DNA of 64,000 nucleotides from Bacteriovorax sp. Seq25_V (GTDB taxonomy: Bacteria > Bdellovibrionota > Bacteriovoracia > Bacteriovoracales > Bacteriovoracaceae): assembly GCF_000447795.1 (NCBI RefSeq), contig NZ_AUNI01000015.1:310001-374000 (forward strand), given 5' to 3'. Positions 16,784 through 26,174 of this stretch are shown one piece after another. The translations under genes were made by a program, and so were the position numbers. The notes beneath the pieces are model-generated. The model had not been told where the DNA came from. It did not search any database and worked only from the letters and a program-made list of their open reading frames with translations. Positions within the stretch are counted from its first letter, which is position 1, and the number at the start of each line of letters is the position of its first letter.

Positions 16784-17653
16784 ATGAATAGACTAAACTT
16801 CAATCATTTTTATTATTTCTACGTTGTTGGTAAGCTAGGCTCAATCAAGGAAGCTTCTAACAAGCTCCATGTTTCTCAACCAACGATCAGCGATCAGTTA
16901 AAACTTCTCGAAGAATACTTTGATACAAAACTTTTTGATAGGAAAAGTAGGTCGCTAACTTTAACTTCCCATGGTGAAGTTGCGATGAAATATGCCCAAA
17001 AAATTTTTAATTTAGAAAAAGAATTAACAAGTCAGTTAAAAGATCAAATCACACTACCAAAGACTTCTGTTGATATTGGTATTACTCAGTATATGTCCCA
17101 TTATTTTCTTCATGAGATGATTTTTCCTCTTCTTGGAAATGAGAATGTGGCCATAAATATGAAAGAAGGTGAGAGACGTTATCTTCTTTCAGATCTCGAT
17201 GAAGGTCGAGTTGATATTCTCTTCACTGACTCCAAAGAGGGGATCGGGGAAAATTTCACTGCATATCGAATCGGTGTTAATAAAACTTTTGTTGTCGCCC
17301 ATAAGAAATTTAAAAAATTTAAAAATGATTTCCCAAATAACTTAACTGAGATTCCATTTTTTAACTACACAGAAGATTCGCCGCTTAGACATGAGATTGA
17401 GCTATTCTTTATGAGAAATGCACTTAATCCACGTATCATTGGTGAAGCCAATGATATAGATATGCTAGAACTTGTGACCAAGAGTGGAAATGCATTTACA
17501 ATCGTACCTGAAGTCTCGAAGAAACGTTTTGAGCTCAATGAAGATGTAATCACACTTGGAGAGATCAAGGAATTACAAACTGAGGTTTATGCCGTTGTTA
17601 GATCAAACTACAAAGGCGAGGGTCTTAAAATCATTCAAAAAGATAAGGTTTAA
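16784..17653 (+). CDS. LysR-family regulator, NhaR-like
   Basis: A 289-residue LysR-type regulator. The helix-turn-helix at residues 6-65 is FNHFYYFYVVGKLGSIKEASNKLHVSQPTISDQLKLLEEYF, the NhaR form of the motif. The remaining 200 residues are the periplasmic-binding-like sensor domain. NhaR proteins respond to Na+ or pH and control antiporter or adhesion genes. Here the gene begins 8 nt after csoR and may read through from the copper promoter. The antiporter at 9234 is a possible target, but no binding site was identified. Stops interlock (TTAA) with the anti-sigma gene. Confidence 0.87.
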   Translation: MNRLNFNHFYYFYVVGKLGSIKEASNKLHVSQPTISDQLKLLEEYFDTKLFDRKSRSLTLTSHGEVAMKYAQKIFNLEKELTSQLKDQITLPKTSVDIGITQYMSHYFLHEMIFPLLGNENVAINMKEGERRYLLSDLDEGRVDILFTDSKEGIGENFTAYRIGVNKTFVVAHKKFKKFKNDFPNNLTEIPFFNYTEDSPLRHEIELFFMRNALNPRIIGEANDIDMLELVTKSGNAFTIVPEVSKKRFELNEDVITLGEIKELQTEVYAVVRSNYKGEGLKIIQKDKV

Positions 17654-18171
17654 GAAACTAAAATTGAGTATCTTATTTTTAAAGCACTATAGCTGATTGT
17701 ACTAAAAGTAAGCACCGCGCTTAGGGTCCACACTAAAGAGCTCACAAGATAAACATCTGAACCCAAAATTAAAAACAAACTTACGAAGTATCCAGAAAGA
17801 CCTAAACCATAGAGGCCTTTTGTTTTTGTGATTTCTTTAAGTTCTGAAATTGTTAATAGAGCACTCGCAAATATCGTTCCTGAGCCAATGAAAATCGCTG
17901 AACAAATAGCCGTGCATATGATGTGGCCAAAGTGGCGATGAAAGAAGTGAAACAGATCGTAGTTATTGGTTAAGCTGAAGTTAAATTGTGGGCAAAATAG
18001 TAGGGTTACTAGCCCGATAAAAGTTTGGATCGATATTAGCTTTAGAATAATAGTGCTGTGACTTGGATTAAGGTCTCTATGAACAAAATTAAGTACGGTA
18101 TCATTAACTTCATTAGAAGAACTTTCTGATGTCATAAAAAGTTTAAAATCATCATTAATTTTCTTAGTCAT
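17650..18171 (-). CDS. Multi-pass membrane protein, probable NrsF-like anti-sigma factor
   Basis: A 173-residue protein with a soluble N-terminal about 38 residues followed by about five to six hydrophobic helices (KLISIQTFIGLVTLLFC, HIICTAICSAIFIGSG, YGLGLSGYFVSLFLILG and onward). It starts 1 nt after the ECF sigma factor gene, the classic position of a cognate anti-sigma. The small cytoplasmic head plus a membrane bundle without ligand domain resembles NrsF/DUF1109 anti-sigmas. The anti-sigma assignment is context-based, not motif-based. Confidence 0.68.
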   Translation of the reverse strand: MTKKINDDFKLFMTSESSSNEVNDTVLNFVHRDLNPSHSTIILKLISIQTFIGLVTLLFCPQFNFSLTNNYDLFHFFHRHFGHIICTAICSAIFIGSGTIFASALLTISELKEITKTKGLYGLGLSGYFVSLFLILGSDVYLVSSLVWTLSAVLTFSTISYSALKIRYSILVS

Positions 18172-18172
18172 C

Positions 18173-18679
18173 TTATACCTTCTTACCCTTTAGTGCGGCA
18201 ATCGCCCTCGAAGCAATCTTTCGAACATTGGATGTCGAGAGATTAAGTTTTTGAGCAATCTCTTCATAATCGTGATCAGAGAAGTATCTCATCTCTATAA
18301 TTGCTTTTTCACGATCAGAGAGTGACTCAAGATCAATCTCTACTTCCTTTTCCACGTTCTTACATACCAGCTCATTCTCAAAAAAATCAACGGTAGAAAT
18401 CTTTTTCTTCTTTAAGTAATCAAGGACAGTCGTTCTTGTAATAGTAAAAATCCATTGAGCGAAAAGATACTGATCACTATATTGACTTCTCGTGCGATGA
18501 AGCTTCATAAAAATGTCTTGAAAAACTTCTTCTCTCATATCTTGATTAAAAACCTTTCTATTTAAATAAGAAGAGATTTTTGTCTTATAGCGAGAGTAGA
18601 GTATTTCAAAGGCTTCATACTCACCAGCTGCGTAGAGATTCATTAACTTTTCATCATTTAAATTTCTAATCTCTTCCAT
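18173..18679 (-). CDS. ECF-type RNA polymerase sigma factor
   Basis: A 168-residue sigma factor with only regions 2 and 4. Region 2 is at residues about 15-80 (AFEILYSRYKTKISSYL, EEVFQDIFMKLHRTRSQYSDQYLFAQWIFTITRTTVLDYLKKKK). Region 4 is at about 115-165 (LESLSDREKAIIEMRYFSDHDYEEIAQKLNLSTSNVRKIASRAIAALK). It has a good Shine-Dalgarno (GAGGA). It is followed by a membrane protein, probably its anti-sigma. It is divergent from a secreted protease and binding-protein unit, which may be part of its regulon. Confidence 0.94.
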   Translation of the reverse strand: MEEIRNLNDEKLMNLYAAGEYEAFEILYSRYKTKISSYLNRKVFNQDMREEVFQDIFMKLHRTRSQYSDQYLFAQWIFTITRTTVLDYLKKKKISTVDFFENELVCKNVEKEVEIDLESLSDREKAIIEMRYFSDHDYEEIAQKLNLSTSNVRKIASRAIAALKGKKV

Positions 18680-18732
18680 CAGTCCTCAGAGAGTATTACG
18701 AGTCAATTTGTGGTTTTGTGACAACTTTCTAA

Positions 18733-18766
18733 ATTATGCAAAATTACCTGTTATATGACTAGGTAA
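18733..18766 (-). promoter_or_regulatory. Candidate promoter and operator-like repeat for the sigma/anti-sigma operon
   Basis: Read on the minus strand, TAGTCA (18756-18761) and an extended -10 TGCATAAT (hexamer 18733-18738) are separated by 17 nt. A 6-bp inverted repeat TTACCT/AGGTAA (18744-18749 and 18761-18766) sits across the -35 and spacer, where a regulator could bind. The match is modest and judged by eye. Confidence 0.35.
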
Positions 18767-18856
18767 ATATGCTAACTAATTGAAATTTCGAGATATGGAA
18801 TATGTATATTTTTCAACAAAACTCTGAGCGAAATCAATTTATGCTATTGGAATTGT

Positions 18857-19714
18857 ATGAAAAAACTATTAGCTATTTTAATACTTTGTCAGTCCATGTG
18901 CTTTGCTGAAATCTTTGGTGTTGATGATCGTTTAGAGGCCTTTGAAGAGATGCCATCTGTGCTTCGTCAAAATCTTCGCTCATCTGTCGCACTCGTCCCC
19001 AAAAATCGTTTGAGTATAACGGATAATGGTGTTTCTATTCTATCTAATAGCTTAGCGGAGACATTGAGAATGTGCGAAAACTCTCGATTTAGTAATCAGC
19101 CATTACTTGCAAACTGTTCTGGAAGTTTGGTTGGTAATGATACTGTTTTGACCGCAGCACATTGTCTTCCTGACGATAAACAAGAAAGTTGTGATGAGTA
19201 TTACTATGTTTTTGATTATGAAGTAGGGGGGGATGGTAAAGTCAAAACTTTGAAAAAAGAGAATATTTTCGAATGCCAGAAAATCATTCACCATGATTTT
19301 GATACCTTCTTTTCTAAAACAGGACTAGATCTTGCGCTTGTTAAGCTTAAAAGAGCTGTGAGTGATCGAACTCCTTATAAAGTAAACTTTAGTGAAATTT
19401 CAAATGGGGATGAAATATTTATGATAGGATATCCTTTAGGAGCTCCTAAAAAAGTATCTCATGGGGCAACTGTTAAAGACAGTCCTTTTAAAAATAGCTT
19501 TAGTAGTGATCTGGATACCTTTAGTGTGAATTCTGGCTCCCCAATATTTGATAGGAATACTGGTGATCTTATAGGTGTTCTTGTTCGTGGCACTGGTGCT
19601 AATCTTAGATCTGTAGGACAGTGTAATGACTGGAGCTATGCTGAGGAAAGTGGGTTTGCAGATGGTAATAATCTGCTATCAATAAAGGAGATACTAGAAG
19701 GGATTAATGATTAA
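18857..19714 (+). CDS. Secreted trypsin/V8-like serine protease
   Basis: A 285-residue exported endopeptidase with a signal peptide (MKKLLAILILCQSMCFA). The chymotrypsin-fold triad is visible: His102 in VLTAAHCLP, Asp158 in GLDLALVKL, and Ser226 in VNSGSPIFD. The NSGSP form is that of glutamyl endopeptidase/V8-like proteases rather than GDSGG trypsins. Cys87/Cys103 and later Cys residues may form disulfides. The downstream binding-protein gene overlaps by 8 nt. It is divergent from the ECF sigma operon. Confidence 0.92.
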   Translation: MKKLLAILILCQSMCFAEIFGVDDRLEAFEEMPSVLRQNLRSSVALVPKNRLSITDNGVSILSNSLAETLRMCENSRFSNQPLLANCSGSLVGNDTVLTAAHCLPDDKQESCDEYYYVFDYEVGGDGKVKTLKKENIFECQKIIHHDFDTFFSKTGLDLALVKLKRAVSDRTPYKVNFSEISNGDEIFMIGYPLGAPKKVSHGATVKDSPFKNSFSSDLDTFSVNSGSPIFDRNTGDLIGVLVRGTGANLRSVGQCNDWSYAEESGFADGNNLLSIKEILEGIND

Positions 19715-20432
19715 GTGGTTACTTATTCTATTTTCACTTTCAGTGTTTGCGCGAGAAAAAATTACTCTTGGCACTTTTAATATTCCAGAGTTTGTCACTT
19801 CAAAAGATAGCGGAGCATTTGTTGACCTTGTGAGAGAAATCGGAAATCGCTTAGATCTTGACATTGAAATTGTACTTCGCCCTCCAAGAAGGACATTGTC
19901 ATCATTTGCCTCTGAACAGTTAGATGGGTACTTTCCTGCTCTTGATGGGTTCAATCAAAATTTAAAAACGAGCGACACAACTCCATTCTATTACAAAAAA
20001 GACTTCTTCTTCTCATATGAAGAAGTTAAAAACCTTAAGGGTAAGACTGTATGTCTTACTGCTGGTTATCCTTATGAAAAATCACTATTGGAGAATAAGG
20101 AACTTAATCTTATCTACACTCATTCAGATCAAACATGCCTACAGATGCTAATAAAGAAGCGAGCTGACTTCTTTGTCTGTGAACTACACTCTGGGGTCGC
20201 AGCGTTGAGAGATAGTGGGATAAGAGAGATACATATTTTCCCACAGGCCATTTCAAAACTTGATGTCTTCTTTTCATTTCAGGATAGTATTAAAGGCAGA
20301 AGACTTTCAAAGCTATTTAGTGCTGAGATTAACAGAATGAGAAAAGACAAGAAACTTTCAAATTTCTTTGAAAAATCAACTAAATACGTCTCTGAGTATG
20401 TCAAATTTGGCTATGATCCGACCATAAAGTAG
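19707..20432 (+). CDS. Periplasmic solute-binding protein (SBP family 3-like)
   Basis: A 241-residue protein with a signal peptide (MIKWLLILFSLSVFA) and the two-lobed fold of family 3 extracellular binding proteins: ITLGTFNIPEFVTSKDSGAFVDLVREIGNRL at the start and LKGKTVCLTAGYPYEKSL opening lobe 2. No permease or ATPase gene is nearby, so it may be a stand-alone sensor or scavenger. It overlaps the protease gene by 8 nt and is almost certainly co-expressed. Two Cys (in VCLTAG and TCLQML) could form a disulfide across lobe 2. Ligand unknown. Confidence 0.8.
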   Translation: MIKWLLILFSLSVFAREKITLGTFNIPEFVTSKDSGAFVDLVREIGNRLDLDIEIVLRPPRRTLSSFASEQLDGYFPALDGFNQNLKTSDTTPFYYKKDFFFSYEEVKNLKGKTVCLTAGYPYEKSLLENKELNLIYTHSDQTCLQMLIKKRADFFVCELHSGVAALRDSGIREIHIFPQAISKLDVFFSFQDSIKGRRLSKLFSAEINRMRKDKKLSNFFEKSTKYVSEYVKFGYDPTIK

Positions 20433-20516
20433 TAAATATTATTTAATCTTATCGACTTGTCACAATTTCTATTTTTAAATCGTATTAAAGAATGAATGCA
20501 ATTTCTGGGGTCATCT

Positions 20517-21719
20517 ATGATTTTAAAAATAGTAATATTAACTTTTTCGACTTCCTGCCTCTGGGCATTTTCATTTAAAGATGGTGTAAAACAAATAATT
20601 ACACACGACAGTGTTGAAGCATTGTCTTTTCAAGCAAAAGCACTTGAGTTTGAAGGGGAAAAACAAGGATCATGGGGTGATCCAATAGTAAAGCTTGCTG
20701 CAAAGAATTATCCTGTCGATAATTTTTCTGATGATAAAAGTCCGATGACCGGTTTAGAAATATCTGTCGCTCAAAAGATAGCTTTAACAAATAAATATGG
20801 AAAGTTAAATGCAGCTTTAAACCAAATGTCGCAGGCGAAAAAATTTGATGTCGAAAACAAGAAACAAGAACTTGTTAAACTTTACTGGGAAATTTTAATC
20901 GACATAAGAAAGCTTGATGAAGAAGTTGTCATCATTTCTGAAAATAAAAATTGGATAGATGGTATCCTTAAGGCCTCACAACAACTCTATCGTAATGGAA
21001 AGATAAATCAACAAACTCTTCTTGATATCCAAATAAGAAAGTCAGAGCTTGAAACTTCGATAAGTAACAAACAATTTGAATTACAGGAACAATATGATCG
21101 TTTAAGCTATTTACTTAGTTCTAATAGTCGCAGGCTAGATAAGAGATCAGTTCCATGGTCGAGCTTAGAGAAAGTTGGTGCAAAAACTGAAGATTCAAAA
21201 GAATTGAGTTTGAAATCAATGTTGAACTCAAAGAAACAAGTTCTAGCTGCCTCAAAGTTAAACTACGTGCCAGATATTACTTTTTCTCTAGGATATACCA
21301 AACGGGCCAATATTGATAAACAAGGAGATTTTGCATCTGCAATGATCTCATTTCCATTACCGTTCTCTGATAAAACAAGTGCCTCTTATGGGCAGGCCGT
21401 GGAGGAAGAGAATAATATTAAATATCAGCTTAAAAACTACAATCGTTTTAAAGAGAGTGAAGAAAAACGAATTAAAAACCAAATCAAAAAAATTAAAAAT
21501 GAGTTGGGTATCTTAGATTCTAAAACAATTCGTTTTGCACAAAACTCAAAGAAAATATCTTCTAAGTCTTACACTTTGGGGGATACTTCATACGTTGAAT
21601 TACTACAAGCAGAACTAAAGCTTCAAAATTTATTGTTGATGAAAAGTAGCCTCAAGGCTGCGCTCGCCAAAAATCAAGTAATGTACAAATTTATAATTGG
21701 AGATAACCTCTATGAATAA
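20517..21719 (+). CDS. cusC: TolC-family outer membrane channel of a Cus/Czc efflux system
   Basis: A roughly 400-residue outer-membrane efflux protein. A signal peptide (MILKIVILTFSTSCLWAFS) precedes long coiled-coil helices (residues 80-190 and 290-400) typical of CzcC/CusC. The ATG at 20517 has a modest GGGGT sequence 6 nt upstream. An earlier in-frame ATG at 20496 is possible and sits 1 nt after the +1 predicted from TATTAA (20483-20488). There is no convincing lipobox, unlike E. coli CusC. It is the first gene of a four-gene overlapping operon and provides the exit duct for the RND pump. Confidence 0.88.
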   Translation: MILKIVILTFSTSCLWAFSFKDGVKQIITHDSVEALSFQAKALEFEGEKQGSWGDPIVKLAAKNYPVDNFSDDKSPMTGLEISVAQKIALTNKYGKLNAALNQMSQAKKFDVENKKQELVKLYWEILIDIRKLDEEVVIISENKNWIDGILKASQQLYRNGKINQQTLLDIQIRKSELETSISNKQFELQEQYDRLSYLLSSNSRRLDKRSVPWSSLEKVGAKTEDSKELSLKSMLNSKKQVLAASKLNYVPDITFSLGYTKRANIDKQGDFASAMISFPLPFSDKTSASYGQAVEEENNIKYQLKNYNRFKESEEKRIKNQIKKIKNELGILDSKTIRFAQNSKKISSKSYTLGDTSYVELLQAELKLQNLLLMKSSLKAALAKNQVMYKFIIGDNLYE

Positions 21720-23058
21720 GATTTTTTTAGTAATTATTCCACTTCTTTTCCTTGTGTTCTCTTGTGATAAGAAAGCTATAACAGAAATGAATGAGAGTGA
21801 GCATAAGCATGAAGAAGTTTACTATACATGTGCTATGCATCCTCAGATTAAGGAAAAAGCTCCAGGGAAATGTCCAATATGCCATATGAACCTCACAAAA
21901 GTTGTAAAGTCTAAAACTGAGCAGGAAGTAAAGAAAGTTGCACCAACTAAAAAATGGGCATGTGAAAACTATCCTGATGTTACTAGTGATGTTGAAGGAC
22001 CTTGTCCACTTGATGGTACTCCAATGATTCTAGTTTCTAATCATGAAAGTGCTTCTTCAATTGTCGCAAAGCTTAAGCTACAGAAATCTACGCTTGCTCA
22101 CTTTTCGCCATCTTTTTTTCCAGTGACTAAAATGGTGATGAATAAGAAAATTCGTTTGCTTGGAACAGTTCTTCAGTCTGAAGATAAAGAAAGTAGTATT
22201 CCTGCGAGAGTTGGGGGAAGGGTTGAGAAAGTCTATATCAAGTCGACTGGTAGCTTTGTAAAGTCAGGTGCACCAGTTATAGAGATTTATAGTCCAAAGC
22301 TTATTACTGCAGGAGAAGAATATCTTATAGCAAAAAGATCATTTCAAAAATCTGCAACAAAAGAATTTAGAGAAATGATTAAGCAAAGCGAGCAGCGTCT
22401 ACAACTTTGGGGGATTAAACCTCAGCAGTATGAAGAATGGTTCAAGCGAGGTGAGGTACCTAAGAGCATAACACTTTTCTCCGAAGCAACTGGTATTGTA
22501 CGAAAGAAAAATGCAACAGTTGGTAAATACTTTCAAGAAGGACAAAATTTCTTTGAATTATCTGATCTATCCGAAGTTTGGGTAGAAATGGATGTTTATG
22601 AACATGATGCAGGACTTGTCGAAATGGGACAAGTGGCAACGCTTGCATTTACTTCAATTCCTGGGGAAAAGGTAGAGGGCGAGATTGATTTTATTAGCCC
22701 AGTATTAAGTCTTCAGTCTCGTACATTAAAGATTAGAACTACAATTAAAAATACTCAAGGAAAGCTTAAGCCAGGAATGCTTGCAGATGCAATAGTAGAT
22801 ATAAAGTTTAAAGGAATGCCACTGGTTGTACCAAGAAGTGCTGTGATTGATACTGGACGAAGAAAAGTTGTGTGGCTAAAAGTTAGTGATAGCGAGTTTC
22901 AGGCCAAAGAAATTGAAAGTGGTCTCGAGTCTGAGGGATATATTGAAGTTAAATCAGGTTTAGAAGAAGGTGAAGAAGTTGTTGTTGATGGTAATTTTCT
23001 TCTCGATGCTCAGGCACAGTTGTTTGGTGGTTATGTGGACTTTGGTGGGCAATTATGA
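21712..23058 (+). CDS. cusB: RND periplasmic adaptor (CusB-like) with two heavy-metal-binding domains
   Basis: A 448-residue lipoprotein adaptor. The ATG at 21712 gives a lipoprotein signal (MNKIFLVIIPLLFLVFSC, Cys18). Residues about 37-62 are a heavy-metal-binding domain (YYTCAMHPQI...GKCPICHMNL), and about 80-105 a degenerate second copy (WACENYPDV...GPCPLDGTPM). The HlyD-type barrel-sandwich and beta-barrel follow (SSIPARVGGRVEKVYI, GMLADAIVDI). Adaptors of this kind receive Cu(I)/Ag(I) and hand it to the RND pump. It overlaps cusC by 8 nt and cusA by 4 nt. Confidence 0.93.
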   Translation: MNKIFLVIIPLLFLVFSCDKKAITEMNESEHKHEEVYYTCAMHPQIKEKAPGKCPICHMNLTKVVKSKTEQEVKKVAPTKKWACENYPDVTSDVEGPCPLDGTPMILVSNHESASSIVAKLKLQKSTLAHFSPSFFPVTKMVMNKKIRLLGTVLQSEDKESSIPARVGGRVEKVYIKSTGSFVKSGAPVIEIYSPKLITAGEEYLIAKRSFQKSATKEFREMIKQSEQRLQLWGIKPQQYEEWFKRGEVPKSITLFSEATGIVRKKNATVGKYFQEGQNFFELSDLSEVWVEMDVYEHDAGLVEMGQVATLAFTSIPGEKVEGEIDFISPVLSLQSRTLKIRTTIKNTQGKLKPGMLADAIVDIKFKGMPLVVPRSAVIDTGRRKVVWLKVSDSEFQAKEIESGLESEGYIEVKSGLEEGEEVVVDGNFLLDAQAQLFGGYVDFGGQL

Positions 23059-26000
23059 TTCAAAAATTAATTGAAGCTTCCATTAAGAACAGAGTTCTTG
23101 TTGTTATTGTTTTCATTTTAATTTCATTTCTCTCTGTCTTTAGCTTAAGCAGGGCCCGTATAGATGCTATTCCCGATATTGGAGAGAATCAGCAAATTGT
23201 TTTTACAAAATGGTCAGGTAGATCTCCTAAAGACATTGAGCAACAAGTTACTTATCCACTTAGTATTCTTTTACAAGGGATCCCTGGTGTAAAAAATATA
23301 CGAGGAATGTCGGCTTTTGGCTTCTCCACTATTTATGTCATCTTCAAGGATGATGTAGATTTTTATTGGAGTCGTTCGCGTGTTCTGGAAAAACTATCGA
23401 CAGCAACAAATTCATTACCCGAGGGGGTGAGTCCTCAAATAGGACCTGATGCAACAGGTCTTGGACAAATATTCTGGTATACACTAGAGAATCAAAAAGG
23501 GGCAGAGAATCCAAAATCGCTAGCCGAGCTTCGTTCACTACAAGACTTCTATGTTAAGTACCTTTTACAAGGTGTTGAAGGAGTTAGTGAAGTTGCAAGT
23601 ATCGGAGGATTTGTAAAGGAATATCAAATTGATGTTGATCCTAAAAAATTATTTGCTTATGACATTCATTTTAGTGCTGTTTTAGAGGCAATTCAAAATA
23701 GTAATATTGATGTTGGAGCTGAAGTCATTGAGGATGGTGCACGAGAGTTTATCGTTCGAGGTAAAGGCTTCTTTAAATCTCTTGCAGATATAGAAGATGT
23801 TGTTCTTGCTATAAAAGAAAAAAGCCCTATAAGGATTAAAGACATTGCCACTGTAGGTGTTGGACCAGGTTTTCGTCGGGGAGCACTGGATAAAAATGGT
23901 CACGAAGCTGTTGGTGGTGTTGTGACTATGCGATTTGGAGAAAATCCTAAAGAAGTTATAGATAATGTTAAAGATCGATTAAAAGTTGTCAAAGCAGGAC
24001 TTCCTCAAGGGGTTGAGATTGTTCCTTTCTATGATCGTACGGAGATAATTGAAAGAACGATTGGAACTGTTTACTCTGCTCTAGGTCAGGAAATAATAAT
24101 AACAGTAGTTGTTATTCTATTATTCTTACTCCATTTTAATTCTTCAATCTTAGTGTCTTTGACGCTGCCATTTGGTGTTGGAATTAGTTTCATTCTTATG
24201 AAGGCCTTTGGTATCGACTCCAATGTAATGTCCCTCTCTGGGCTAGTTATCGCTATTGGGTCAATGGTAGATATGGGAATCATCATGACTGAGAATATTT
24301 ATTCCAGTCTCGCTGAAAAGCAAAAGCTGACTTCTAAGGAGAGAGTGGATGTCATTATTAAATCAGCCCGTGAAGTAGGGCCGGCTATCCTTACAGCTGT
24401 ACTAACTACGATTGTTACTTTTTTACCGGTCTTCGCACTTGAAGGGAGTGAAGGTAAGTTATTTGGGCCTTTAGCTTGGGCAAAAACACTTGCCATGTTT
24501 GGCTCTGTCGTTGTTGCAATTATTCTCCTCCCTGCTTTATCCGTATTCTTATTAAAGGGGAACCTGAAACCAATTGAGAAGAACAAAGTTAGTTTGACTA
24601 TTATTAATCTCTACCGCCCAACTTTAAAGTGGGTTCTTGAAAATAGATTAAAATTTTTAATGGCACCACTTATATTATTAATCTTGGGGGGATTCGCTTT
24701 CACACAATTAGGGAAAGAATTTATGCCATCACTAAATGAAGGTGAAATTCTTTATATGCCAGTAACGACTCCTGACGTCAGTATGACTAAGGCGCGTGAG
24801 TTACTTGCTTATACCGATAAGGTTTTAAAACAGCACCCTTTAGTTAAAGATGCGATTGGAAAACTTGGACGAGCTGATACTGCTCTTGACCCAGCCCCTG
24901 TTTCTATGTTTGAGACTGTAGTGAAGTTAATCCCTGAGGATGAATGGCCAGAGGGAATGAGTATTTATGATATTATGAGTGAGCTTGATAAGTCTCTCCA
25001 GGTTCCTGGACTAGTGAATGCATGGTTATTTCCTATTGAGAATAGAATAGCAATGATATCAACAGGTATAAAGACTCAAGTTGGAGTGAAAATTTTTGGG
25101 CCAGACCTTGATCAACTTCAAGAAATTGCAGCAGAGGTGGGGAAGGTCATTGAAGGAGTCGAAGGTGCCTCAGGAGTATATGCTGAAAAAATTACCGGGA
25201 AGCCATACATCGAGTTTGATATTGATCGTGTTGCAGCGTCTCGTTATGGAATCAATACAGGGACAATAAATAAAATAATTCAAACAGCTGTTGGAGGTAT
25301 GCCAATTAGCCAATTTTATGAAGGTCGTGAACGATATCCAATTCGTGTAAGATATAAGAAAGAGCTAAGGGATCGTATTGATCAGTTAAAGAGTGTTCTG
25401 GTTCCGAGTCCATTAGGGCAACATATCCCAATTGAGCAACTTGCAGATATAAGGATAGTAACTGGTCCTGCCGCAATTTCATCTGAGAATGGAATGCTAC
25501 GTTCTGTTGTCTTATTAAATGTTACAGGTCGAGACCTTGTTAGTTTTGTTGAAGAAGCGCAGAAAGTGATTGCCTCAAAAGTAAAATTACCTAAAGGCTA
25601 TTCAATTGTGTGGGCGGGACAGTATGAAAATCAAGTACGAGCTACGAACAGACTAAAGATGCTTGTTCCTATTGCATTGATAGTGAATCTTATCATAATT
25701 TATTTGGGGATATCTAACCTTCGAAATTCTGTAATTATTTTTAGTGCGGTTCCAATCGCAATGAGTGGGGGGATTATCTTACTATGGATTGGTGGGTTTA
25801 ATACATCTGTAGCTGTTTGGGTCGGTTTTATCGCACTCTTTGGGATTGCCGTTGATGACGGGGTTGTTATGATGACTTATTTACAGGAAGCCATTTCTAA
25901 TCACAAACCTAGAACTTGGCAAGATTTAAAAGCTTGCATTGTTGAAGCAGGCAGTCGTCGAATTAGACCTCTTGTTATGACTACAACTACTACAATTATC

Positions 26001-26174
26001 GCTCTTGTTCCAGTTATGTGGTCAACATCCACAGGAAGTGAGGTGATGAAGCCGATGGCAATTCCTACTCTTGGGGGAATGATCGTTGAATTAATTACTT
26101 TATTTGTTGTACCAGTCGTATTTAGTTTTTATGAGTATAAAAAAATAGAAAAAGGAGTTATTGATGAAATTTAA
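23055..26174 (+). CDS. cusA: Heavy-metal RND efflux pump, CusA-type
   Basis: A 1039-residue inner-membrane proton-driven RND pump with 12 helices and two large periplasmic loops. The N-terminus IKNRVLVVIVFILISFLSVFS and the segment RARIDAIPDIGENQQIVFTKWSGRSPKDIEQQVTYPL are those of heavy-metal RND proteins. The TM4 segment VIAIGSMVDMGIIMTENIYSSL resembles CusA (Cu/Ag) more than CzcA. TM10 carries GIAVDDGVVMMTYL. The methionine shuttle residues were not aligned, so Cu/Ag rather than Zn/Co is likely but not proven; the DUF3347 gene and adaptor metal domains agree. It overlaps the next gene by 11 nt. Confidence 0.94.
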   Translation: MIQKLIEASIKNRVLVVIVFILISFLSVFSLSRARIDAIPDIGENQQIVFTKWSGRSPKDIEQQVTYPLSILLQGIPGVKNIRGMSAFGFSTIYVIFKDDVDFYWSRSRVLEKLSTATNSLPEGVSPQIGPDATGLGQIFWYTLENQKGAENPKSLAELRSLQDFYVKYLLQGVEGVSEVASIGGFVKEYQIDVDPKKLFAYDIHFSAVLEAIQNSNIDVGAEVIEDGAREFIVRGKGFFKSLADIEDVVLAIKEKSPIRIKDIATVGVGPGFRRGALDKNGHEAVGGVVTMRFGENPKEVIDNVKDRLKVVKAGLPQGVEIVPFYDRTEIIERTIGTVYSALGQEIIITVVVILLFLLHFNSSILVSLTLPFGVGISFILMKAFGIDSNVMSLSGLVIAIGSMVDMGIIMTENIYSSLAEKQKLTSKERVDVIIKSAREVGPAILTAVLTTIVTFLPVFALEGSEGKLFGPLAWAKTLAMFGSVVVAIILLPALSVFLLKGNLKPIEKNKVSLTIINLYRPTLKWVLENRLKFLMAPLILLILGGFAFTQLGKEFMPSLNEGEILYMPVTTPDVSMTKARELLAYTDKVLKQHPLVKDAIGKLGRADTALDPAPVSMFETVVKLIPEDEWPEGMSIYDIMSELDKSLQVPGLVNAWLFPIENRIAMISTGIKTQVGVKIFGPDLDQLQEIAAEVGKVIEGVEGASGVYAEKITGKPYIEFDIDRVAASRYGINTGTINKIIQTAVGGMPISQFYEGRERYPIRVRYKKELRDRIDQLKSVLVPSPLGQHIPIEQLADIRIVTGPAAISSENGMLRSVVLLNVTGRDLVSFVEEAQKVIASKVKLPKGYSIVWAGQYENQVRATNRLKMLVPIALIVNLIIIYLGISNLRNSVIIFSAVPIAMSGGIILLWIGGFNTSVAVWVGFIALFGIAVDDGVVMMTYLQEAISNHKPRTWQDLKACIVEAGSRRIRPLVMTTTTTIIALVPVMWSTSTGSEVMKPMAIPTLGGMIVELITLFVVPVVFSFYEYKKIEKGVIDEI

